From the NCBI GenBank assembly GCA_934648845.1, contig CAKUFS010000001.1, forward strand, positions 87,945-151,944: a stretch of DNA of 64,000 bases, in the 5' to 3' direction. Below, piece by piece: positions 32,526 to 39,846 of this stretch; the stretch's first letter is position 1, and every line of letters starts with the position of its first letter. The stretch comes from an uncultured Eggerthellaceae bacterium. GTDB taxonomy: Bacteria; Actinomycetota; Coriobacteriia; Coriobacteriales; Eggerthellaceae. The position numbers and the translations under genes were made by a program. Under the pieces are notes generated by a model. The model ran no database searches, was not told the DNA's origin, and saw nothing but the letters and a program-made list of their open reading frames with translations.

Positions 32526-33464
32526 CTAAATGGCAAAGCTCAATCCATCGGCGGCAGCCTGAACGCGTCCGTTGTATTGCTCCAGGTAGACGTTGAGTTC
32601 GCGCAGGGTGATGGGCTCCATGTAATGCATGGCCAAATGCGTGAGGTAGATTTTCTTCGCATCTAGCTCAAAGCCCTCTTCGATGCAGCTTTGCACGCTG
32701 TGGTGCGCTTGCGGAGCGGGGCAGTCCTTCCAGTACGTTGCATCCATGGCAAGCACGTCAACACCGCGCACGCGTTCGGCTGTTTCTGCAGGTAGACGCC
32801 CTGTATCGCTTGCGTAGAACAGGCGCGTGTCATCGGTTTCAATCAGATAGCCATATGTTCCCGCTGCGTGCGTTACCGGCAGAGCGGTGTAGCGCACGCC
32901 GTCGAACTCGTGAGTGGCAAACGGCTCCACCACGTGCTCGTCAAGCGCATAACTCATGTAATGGAACTCGGTGTTGATCTCGTTGAGCGTAAGCGCGCTG
33001 CCGAACGTGGGAATGGCATGGCGCGTGCGCAGCTGCATCATGTACTCCATTTCACATAGGCCGCTCACGTGGTCGGAGTGGCAATGCGTGAAAAGTAGCT
33101 GGTCAACGGCGCGCACGTTCTCGCGAATGAGCTGATGGCGCGTGTCGGGAGGCGTATCGATAAGCAGCGTGCCGGTGGGGAAGGTATCGGCGGCGGAAAG
33201 GGCATCGGCGGAGGCGGGGAAGGTGTCGCTCGCGGTCGCGCTGCTGGTTCCGGCGGGGAAGGTGTCGCTCGCGGCAAGTCCCAGCTGCGCGCGCAGCTCA
33301 TCGCTCACGCTGGAGGCGCCTGCTCCGCGCACCATAACGCCGCAGTCACCGCGGCGAATGGTGGGGTTCTCGCGCGCTTCCTGGCAGGCGGGGCAGTCGC
33401 AGAAGAAAGCGGGAATGCCGCATCCGGCTCCGGTTCCCATAAACGTGAAGATGTGTTTTTTCAT
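32526..33464 (-). CDS. MBL-fold hydrolase, PhnP-like
   Basis: A 312-residue metallo-beta-lactamase-fold protein. It has the PhnP-type Cys-rich start (GTGAGCGIPAFFCDCPACQEA, about 10-30), which binds a structural zinc, and the catalytic metal motif FTHCHSDHVSG (125-135), plus a later YASDTG strand and HLAMH. PhnP proteins hydrolyse cyclic phosphodiesters; other members degrade different phosphoesters, and no phn genes are nearby. Residues about 66-98 are an insertion of three near-repeats of SDTFPAG/ADTFPTG encoded by GC-rich tandem DNA. The ATG at 33464 is chosen at the conserved MKKHIFTFMG start; the upstream frame is Arg-rich noise. Confidence 0.78.
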   Translation of the reverse strand: MKKHIFTFMGTGAGCGIPAFFCDCPACQEARENPTIRRGDCGVMVRGAGASSVSDELRAQLGLAASDTFPAGTSSATASDTFPASADALSAADTFPTGTLLIDTPPDTRHQLIRENVRAVDQLLFTHCHSDHVSGLCEMEYMMQLRTRHAIPTFGSALTLNEINTEFHYMSYALDEHVVEPFATHEFDGVRYTALPVTHAAGTYGYLIETDDTRLFYASDTGRLPAETAERVRGVDVLAMDATYWKDCPAPQAHHSVQSCIEEGFELDAKKIYLTHLAMHYMEPITLRELNVYLEQYNGRVQAAADGLSFAI

Positions 33465-34016
33465 GGCTGACCTTGCCTTTCTGCAGTGTTGCCTGTGCTT
33501 GTGGCGGCAGCGTTGGATGCTTGCGCGCGGCCCCTTTGCTTTCGCGAGTTCATTCCATAGAAGTATATCGCTTTTACGTGGGGCGTTTTCCACGTTTGTG
33601 CCGCTGGCCGCCCGCGTGCGCCGCCATCGCCACCCGCGCCGCTGCCCGCGTGCACCCCTGGCTGCCCGCGTGCACCGCTGGCCACCTGCATCGCCGCCGC
33701 TTGCCCGCCGCTGCCCGTTTAAATCGCGCATTTCTCCACAGATAACCCATTTCCCCTGCATGAATCGCAGCTATTAGATATAATCCACCACCTGGAGCAC
33801 CCTGTTCATTTTTAAGGCGCTTCATGCAAACGCGTGCGAACTTGATGCGGCAGGCGCCTGCATGAAATTGCCAGGAACGGCGCGAGCTTGGCCCTTTGCG
33901 ACATAAGCCCAGCGCAAACCGCGAACACCGTGTTTCGCTTGCGGTATTTTCTCGTTCCGCAGGCACGTAAAAGTGATAGGAAAAAACGAGAGAAGCGAGA
34001 AGAAGAGGAAAGGTAG
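33465..34016. other. Intergenic region upstream of the first molybdoenzyme operon
   Basis: About 550 bases with no supported gene. 33600-33715 is GC-rich with tandem-like GCTGCCCGCGTGCACC units. TATAAT at 33779-33784 is a good -10 with only a poor -35, giving a possible 230-base leader for the operon starting at 34017. Confidence 0.45.
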
Positions 34017-36929
34017 ATGACTAAAGGTGAAAAGCAAGGGCTTTTTCAGCGTATCGTGAAAAAGCCCAGCATGGACACCGAGGTGGATGTCAATGCCCCG
34101 GGTGTTGAAGTAGTAAAGTCGCTTTGCTATTTCTGCCATGCTAACTGCGGCGTCATCGCTTATGTCAAAGATGGCGACGTAATTAAGATCGAAGGCGATC
34201 CGAATTACTCCAACCAGGGCGGCCTTTGCTGCCGTGGCACGAGCGCTCTGAAGCACGTCAATCACCCCGCTCGCGTGAATCACGTGCTTAAGCGCGTAGG
34301 CGAAAAGGGCGAAGGCAAGTGGGAGCAGGTTGACTACGACACCGCTATCAAAGAGGTTGCCGAAAAGCTCAACCAGATCAAGGCCGAAAGCGGCGCAGAA
34401 GCTGTTGCTTCCGCCGGCGGTACCACTCGTACCGACGACTGGGCTCGTCGCCGCTTCCTGAACCAGTTCGGTACGCCTAACGGTTTCCACAATGCACTTC
34501 TGTGCTGGATCCCCACGTTCATGGCTGAAACCTGCGTTGCTGGTTGGTCTCCGTTCGAAACCGACCTGGGCGGTGCACGTTGCTTGATTCTGTGGGGCAT
34601 GAACCCCGGCGCTTCCAGCCTGCCATCCATGCACGGTTACTGGGATCTGTGCCACGATGGCATGAAGACCATCGTTGTTGACCCGCGCTACTCCGAGACC
34701 GCTGCAAAGGCCGACCTGTGGCTGCCGCTGCGTCCCGGTTCCGATGCCGCCCTGGCGCTGGCCATGTTGAACACCATCATCATGGAGCGTCTGTACGACA
34801 AAGACTTCGTGGCAACCTGGTGCAACGGCTTCGAAGAGCTCAAAGAGCACGTGAAGCCTTACACCGCACGTTGGGCCGCGCCCATCACCTGGTTGTCTGC
34901 CGACCAAATCAAGCAGGCAGCTCGCCTGTACGCCAAGAATACCCCTGGTTGCATCCAGTGGGGCTGCACGTGGGACCAGCTGGGTCGTTCTTCGACCACC
35001 GCTTCTCATGCGTTGGCTTTGATTCGCGCCGTCTGCGGCAATCTGGAAGTTCCCGGTGGCGACGGCATGCCTGGTCCGGCACTGAACTATCTGACCGACG
35101 AAGAGCTGGAACTCAACGAGCTTTTGCCCGAAGAGCAGAAGGCAAAGCAGATCGGCTCCAACAAGTTCAAGCTGGCTTCCTGGCCTGGCTATCAGCTGAT
35201 TTCCGACAACGCTAAGCGTACGTGGGGCAAAACGCTTCCGGCAGAATGGTTCTGCGAAGCACACGGCCCCAGCGTGTTCAAGGCAATTTTGACCGGCGAT
35301 CCGTACCCGGTGCGCGCCCTGATCAACTGCGCTACCAACCCCATGATGTCCTACGGTGACTCCAAGATGGTCCTGCAGGCAATCAAGAAGGTCGAATTCC
35401 TGGTTGTTGTTGATTACTGGATGACCCCCACTGCGTTGTTCGCCGACTACGTGTTCCCGGCAGCTGGCGCGCTGGAGCGTCCGATCATCGTGACCCACTA
35501 CGGTGCTACCGACTCGCTCATGGGCGGCCGCCGCGCAATCCAGCCGAAGTACGATCGTCACACCGACATGACGTTCTTCCGCAAGCTGGGTCTGGCCTGC
35601 GGTCAAGATCCAGCGAACTGGCCTTGGGAGACCGAGGAAGAAGCCTACTACGCCATCATGCAGCCTATTGGCCTGCCGGTGAGCTCGTGGGATGAGTTCG
35701 TTGAGAACATCCGCATGTACTATCCGCCGCTGCACCAGAACAAGTTCGTTACGAATGGCGGTTTCTGGACTCCTTCCGGCAAGGTTGAGTGCAACTCCTC
35801 CATCCTGCGCGAGCTGGGTTACCCGGGCATGCCCACCTACTTGGGTTGCTCCGAGAACGAAATCGACGACCCCGAAGTGGCCGCCGAGTACCCCATTGTT
35901 CTTACCACCGGTGGCGGCTTCATGCCATATCATCACTCCGAGCATTTCAACATGCCCGAAATCCGCTACCTGTCTCCGGATCCGTACTTCAGCATCAACC
36001 CCGAGCTGGCCGAGAAGCTGGGCATCAAGCAGGGCGACTGGTGCTGGCTCGAAACGCGCCGTGGCCGTATCAAGATGCGCGCCGACGTTGAGCCCGTATG
36101 CGATCCGCGCGTGGTCTTTGCACCGCGTGGCTGGTGGTTCCCCGAGCGCGATGGCTCCGCTGATCTGGACAACCCGTTCGGCTGCCTTGAGTCCAACGTT
36201 AACGTTCTGACCTCGGTCGATGACGAGCACTGCGACCCCATGGGTGGCTCTTGGGCCAACCGTGGCCTGATGTGCAAGGTCTACAAAGTCACCGAAGAAA
36301 ACGAGCGCACCGCTGCCGACAACGCCTTCTCTATCCCGGGTTCCGACCCTGTGAAGAGCATGGACGTGAAGGAAGCCGTGCATCGTATGCCCAGCGACTT
36401 CATTAAGGCGCGCGAGGACGTTCCCTTCGAATGGCCGCAGCCTGAAATTGAAGTGCCGGAAGGCTACGAGTGGGTATGGCAGAACAACTCGCTGTACCGC
36501 AAGGACAACCACTTTAGGTTGGACGCTTCGGGCTGGTTGATCAACCCGCGCACGAAGGGCTACCACGATGCAACGTACTGCTATCGCTACGATGCGAACA
36601 CGCAGTGCCTGGTAGACGATGCCACGGGCGATCGCTACGACATGTCCTACAACAAGCTGGCTCCCGTAATCGCGGGCGTTCAGACCTATCCGAACCAGGA
36701 TGCTCCGTATGCGGTTCCTGAGAACCTGACCTGGGATAGGGAAGCAGGCTATGCTCGCCTGGGCGACAAGCCTTACATCTACGATCCCAACAGCGGTTGG
36801 TTGATGGATCCGGCCACCATGGCTTACCACGACGCGAACTACGGTTATCGTTACGATGCCGCAGGTCAGTGCCTGGTAGACGATGCCACGGGTGCAAAGT
36901 ACGACATGTCTTACAACCCCTTGTCTTAG
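34017..36929 (+). CDS. Molybdopterin (Mo/W-bisPGD) oxidoreductase catalytic subunit with C-terminal aromatic repeats
   Basis: A 970-residue DMSO-reductase-family enzyme. The N-terminal [4Fe-4S] site is C37xxC40xxxC44 with C71 or C72. A conserved Cys163 in NALLCWIPTF aligns with the metal-ligating Cys of acetylene-hydratase-like enzymes. Pterin-binding blocks (LILWGMNPGASS, VVDPRYSETAAKADLWLPLRPGSD) and the C-terminal MoCo-binding domain (PIVLTTGG) are present. No Tat signal is visible. After about residue 800 there is an unusual extension with two 49-residue repeats (833-881 and 918-970) rich in Tyr, Asp and Trp. Followed by Fe-S and NrfD genes. Substrate unknown; gut Coriobacteriia use relatives as catechol dehydroxylases. 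Confidence 0.88.
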   Translation: MTKGEKQGLFQRIVKKPSMDTEVDVNAPGVEVVKSLCYFCHANCGVIAYVKDGDVIKIEGDPNYSNQGGLCCRGTSALKHVNHPARVNHVLKRVGEKGEGKWEQVDYDTAIKEVAEKLNQIKAESGAEAVASAGGTTRTDDWARRRFLNQFGTPNGFHNALLCWIPTFMAETCVAGWSPFETDLGGARCLILWGMNPGASSLPSMHGYWDLCHDGMKTIVVDPRYSETAAKADLWLPLRPGSDAALALAMLNTIIMERLYDKDFVATWCNGFEELKEHVKPYTARWAAPITWLSADQIKQAARLYAKNTPGCIQWGCTWDQLGRSSTTASHALALIRAVCGNLEVPGGDGMPGPALNYLTDEELELNELLPEEQKAKQIGSNKFKLASWPGYQLISDNAKRTWGKTLPAEWFCEAHGPSVFKAILTGDPYPVRALINCATNPMMSYGDSKMVLQAIKKVEFLVVVDYWMTPTALFADYVFPAAGALERPIIVTHYGATDSLMGGRRAIQPKYDRHTDMTFFRKLGLACGQDPANWPWETEEEAYYAIMQPIGLPVSSWDEFVENIRMYYPPLHQNKFVTNGGFWTPSGKVECNSSILRELGYPGMPTYLGCSENEIDDPEVAAEYPIVLTTGGGFMPYHHSEHFNMPEIRYLSPDPYFSINPELAEKLGIKQGDWCWLETRRGRIKMRADVEPVCDPRVVFAPRGWWFPERDGSADLDNPFGCLESNVNVLTSVDDEHCDPMGGSWANRGLMCKVYKVTEENERTAADNAFSIPGSDPVKSMDVKEAVHRMPSDFIKAREDVPFEWPQPEIEVPEGYEWVWQNNSLYRKDNHFRLDASGWLINPRTKGYHDATYCYRYDANTQCLVDDATGDRYDMSYNKLAPVIAGVQTYPNQDAPYAVPENLTWDREAGYARLGDKPYIYDPNSGWLMDPATMAYHDANYGYRYDAAGQCLVDDATGAKYDMSYNPLS

Positions 36930-36955
36930 AAGCGATCGAGTAGGAAGGAATTAGC

Positions 36956-37534
36956 ATGACCCGTTACGCTATGGTCATCGACAAGCGTCGCTGCATCGGT
37001 TGTCATTCCTGCACGGTTGCCTGCCGTACGTGGAACAAACTGCCGATTGATATTATCTACAACCCGGTTCTGACCGAGGGCGTTAAGGGCACCTGGCCCA
37101 ACGTTCATCGTGAGTGGACCCCCATGCTGTGCCAGCACTGCGCAAAGCCCGCATGCGTTCCCGCTTGCCCCACCGGAGCAAGCATCAAGGACGAAGACGG
37201 CACTGTTTGGGTTGACTACAAGAAGTGCATGGCCTGCAAGGTGTGCGTTAACGCCTGCCCCTATGGCATGCGCGATGTGTCCAAGACCGAAGAGTTCTTC
37301 CATCGTTTTGTGCGCAAGTGCACGTTCTGCCGCAACGCGCGTCAGCTTGACCCCGATGCGCAGCCGTACTGCGTGAAGACATGCCATCAGAAGGCGCGTA
37401 TCTTCGGTGACCTGGATGACCCGAACTCTGAAGTATCGAAGATTGTCGCCTCCGTGAAAACGGAGCGCTTGCTGGAGGATTTGGGCACCGAGCCGCAAAT
37501 CTATTACGTACCTGACATGGGAGGTAGGCTCTAA
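36956..37534 (+). CDS. 4Fe-4S electron-transfer subunit (DmsB/PsrB-like)
   Basis: A 192-residue ferredoxin-like protein with four cysteine clusters: CIGCHSCTVAC (13-23), CQHCAKPACVPACP, CMACKVCVNACP and CTFC...CVKTC. Such subunits carry electrons between the membrane anchor and the pterin subunit. AGGAAGGA lies before the ATG. Its stop overlaps the NrfD start by one base (TAATG). There is no signal peptide, as expected if it travels with its partner. Confidence 0.92.
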   Translation: MTRYAMVIDKRRCIGCHSCTVACRTWNKLPIDIIYNPVLTEGVKGTWPNVHREWTPMLCQHCAKPACVPACPTGASIKDEDGTVWVDYKKCMACKVCVNACPYGMRDVSKTEEFFHRFVRKCTFCRNARQLDPDAQPYCVKTCHQKARIFGDLDDPNSEVSKIVASVKTERLLEDLGTEPQIYYVPDMGGRL

Positions 37535-38526
37535 TGCGTCATCATTATTGGGAATGGCCCATTGCCACCTATCTGTTCCTTGGTGGTATGGGCGGCGGCA
37601 TGTTTTTCTTGGCCGCTGTGCTTTCGTTCTTTGTTATGCCCGAGCAGGCTGCTCTGGTTGGCTCTGCACTGGCTTGGCCGACGTTCTTTGCGTTGGTGTG
37701 GCTGGCTGTTGGCTGCTTCTTGCTGGTTTTCGAGCTGGGTCAGCACTACGCGTTCGTGTACGTGTTCTTCAACTCCATGACCTCGGTTATCGGCCACGGC
37801 GCGCGCTTGCTGTGCGTTGCGTTGATCTTTGGCCTGTTCTGGTGGATTTCTTATCTGCCGTGGGAATGGATTGCGCCGCTGGCAGGCTTCTTTGCCACGT
37901 TCCGCGTGCTTAACCTGGCGCTGGCTGGCCTTGCTGGTTTCTGCATCATGCTCTACACCGGCATTCTGTTCTCTACCCTGAAGGCTCACTCCTTCTGGGC
38001 AACCCCGGCGCTGCCGGTGCTGTTCACGGTTTCCGCTCTGTCCACCGCATGCGCTTGCACCATGCTGTGCCTGGGCTTCACGGGTTTGTACCCGAACGTG
38101 GGCATTTTCGGTCAGGCTGCCATTGCGTTCGTGGGCTTTGAGATTCACGAACTGCTGCACACGCTGGACATCATTTTGATCCTTGCTGAACTGACCGTGC
38201 TGCTGCTGATGGTGCTGTCGCTGATGTGCGCGGGCAACAAGGTTGCTCACGACGCAGCTGCTCGCTGGGTGCGCGGATCTTACGCTCCGCTGTTCTGGCT
38301 GGGCATGGTGTGCTGCGGTTTGGTGCTTCCGCTGCTGCTGAACATCATTAACATGAGCACGCCCGCTGCTGTGCTGGCTCTGTGTGGCGGCTTGCTGCTT
38401 CGCTTCCTTATCGTGTTCACCGACGACCGCGCGGAGATTCCTGGCGAGACCAGGTACTTCAGCCGTCTGAAGCAGCCCGGTGCGGAATTCATGACGAAGT
38501 GGGCTGACGGCGAGAACATCTACTAA
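37534..38526 (+). CDS. NrfD/PsrC-like membrane anchor subunit
   Basis: A 330-residue polytopic membrane protein with about 8-9 hydrophobic helices, opening HHYWEWPIATYLFLGGMGGGMFF, as in NrfD/DmsC-type quinol-interacting subunits. It would exchange electrons with (mena)quinone for the catalytic subunit at 34017. It contains several membrane-embedded acidic and His residues (EIHELLHTLD). It ends the operon; a strong terminator follows. Confidence 0.9.
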   Translation: MRHHYWEWPIATYLFLGGMGGGMFFLAAVLSFFVMPEQAALVGSALAWPTFFALVWLAVGCFLLVFELGQHYAFVYVFFNSMTSVIGHGARLLCVALIFGLFWWISYLPWEWIAPLAGFFATFRVLNLALAGLAGFCIMLYTGILFSTLKAHSFWATPALPVLFTVSALSTACACTMLCLGFTGLYPNVGIFGQAAIAFVGFEIHELLHTLDIILILAELTVLLLMVLSLMCAGNKVAHDAAARWVRGSYAPLFWLGMVCCGLVLPLLLNIINMSTPAAVLALCGGLLLRFLIVFTDDRAEIPGETRYFSRLKQPGAEFMTKWADGENIY

Positions 38527-38549
38527 GACGTTTTTCGGCTTAACTCAAA

Positions 38550-38585
38550 GGGGCCTGACTCACGCTGCGAGTCGGGCTCCTTTTT
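38550..38585 (+). terminator. Terminator of the first molybdoenzyme operon
   Basis: GGGGCCTGACTC (38550-38561) pairs with GAGTCGGGCTCC (38569-38580) with two wobbles, followed by TTTTT. It separates the first and second molybdoenzyme operons. Confidence 0.85.
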
Positions 38586-38775
38586 GCTAGAATCGGGTGT
38601 GTGCTTTTGCGGGGCGGCGCATGTGCTGCGCTGTTGGTGCCGTGGGGTGGCTCCTGTGCGGTGCTGTTGGTGCCGCGGAGCAGGCGGCGTTCGCTGCGAA
38701 TCACCTCGAAATCTGTGAAATGACCTGGGCATTTGGTAGATTTTGGAGTGATGAAAAGGGAAGGGGAAGGTTCCG

Positions 38776-39846
38776 ATGGAGACTACGTATTCATTCGAAG
38801 ACGTGCTTACGGGCGCAACCGTTGCCTGCGGGTACCCGTATTTGCAGAGCCATTATGTAAAGAAGTCTGCGGGCGCGATTCCGTGCGAGTCGGTGTTTTT
38901 CCCTGGTTGCAGCTTTATCAACTACGGGTTGCCCCTGGTTCAGGCGGTGTATGACACGCTGCGTCAAGCGGGAAGCGTGCAGGGAATCTCGCTTTTGTGC
39001 TGCGGGAAAATTTTGTCATATGAGGCCGGTGGTGATGAGCTGCGCGCTCATTTCGAGCAGCAGTTCCGCGATCATCTGAAGGCGGCAGGCGTGAAACGCC
39101 TGGTGGCAGCTTGTCCGAACTGCGTTGCAGCGTTGCGTACCGCGTGTGCGGCCGACCCCGCCACGAAAGACATCCAGGTGGTGGCGTTGCCGCAAGAGTT
39201 GGCGCGCTTGGGGTATCGCATTGACCCCGGTGTGGCGCAAAACGTGGCGGCATTGGGTTACCCCGAAGGAGCGGCGCCCGATAACGTGGTTTTTTGCCCG
39301 CACGATTCCTGTCCCGACCGCGAGATGGGAGAGTTTGCGGAAGGCATGCGCCTTTTGGCGGAAAACCTTCCTGTGGTAGAGGCGGCGCATCATGGGCGCA
39401 AGTCGGTGTGCTGCGGATCGCTTCCGCGTGCGGCGGGGAAGTTCGAAGCAGCTGACAAATGCGCACAGTTGTGCGGTTCCGAGAGTGCCGCTGCAGGTGC
39501 GTCGGCCATTATCACGCCATGCGTGAGCTGCTCGTTTCAGCTGACGGTGGCGCAGCACAAGGTGCCCGTGTTCCATTACCTGGAGCTTCTTTATGATTGG
39601 CGCATTGATTGGGCGCATGCGGATATGTACATGAAGCTGCGATTCTTGTTCGATGACGTGCCTCATAAGACGGGCGCGCAGGCAAGCAATCGCGCGTTTG
39701 TCGCGCTGGGCGGCGCTGCGGATGCGGCGCGTTCCGGCAATACTGCGGATGGCGCCGACGCCGGCGATGCTGCGGCGGGTACGGCTGCGGCGGATGCTGG
39801 CGCAGGCACTGGGTCAGACGCGATGCCCGCGATGGAGAATGAATAA
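38776..39846 (+). CDS. Cysteine-rich CCG-domain protein (HdrB/GlpC-like)
   Basis: A 356-residue protein with two CCG domains: FFPGCSFINYG...LLCCGKIL...ACPNC (about 42-120) and FCPHDSCPDRE...SVCCGSLPRA...TPCVSC (about 170-250). In HdrB and related proteins these bind non-cubane [4Fe-4S] clusters and reduce disulfides or pass electrons. A low-complexity Ala/Gly/Asp tail of about 55 residues ends the protein. GGGGAAGG precedes the ATG. Its TAA is directly followed by the ATG of the second molybdopterin enzyme, which lacks a ferredoxin/NrfD pair, so this may be its electron partner. Confidence 0.82.
   Translation: METTYSFEDVLTGATVACGYPYLQSHYVKKSAGAIPCESVFFPGCSFINYGLPLVQAVYDTLRQAGSVQGISLLCCGKILSYEAGGDELRAHFEQQFRDHLKAAGVKRLVAACPNCVAALRTACAADPATKDIQVVALPQELARLGYRIDPGVAQNVAALGYPEGAAPDNVVFCPHDSCPDREMGEFAEGMRLLAENLPVVEAAHHGRKSVCCGSLPRAAGKFEAADKCAQLCGSESAAAGASAIITPCVSCSFQLTVAQHKVPVFHYLELLYDWRIDWAHADMYMKLRFLFDDVPHKTGAQASNRAFVALGGAADAARSGNTADGADAGDAAAGTAAADAGAGTGSDAMPAMENE

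Noticed and set aside
33822..36830. Minus-strand open frame of 1002 codons opposite the first molybdoenzyme
   Set aside because: It is the shadow of a strongly supported plus-strand gene with family motifs; similar long antisense frames occur at 29313-31481 and 52872-55784 because of codon bias.
34017..36929. Naming a substrate (for example catechol, dopamine or arsenate) for the molybdoenzymes
   Set aside because: Family placement alone does not give the substrate; the known Coriobacteriia enzymes are too diverse to choose by eye.
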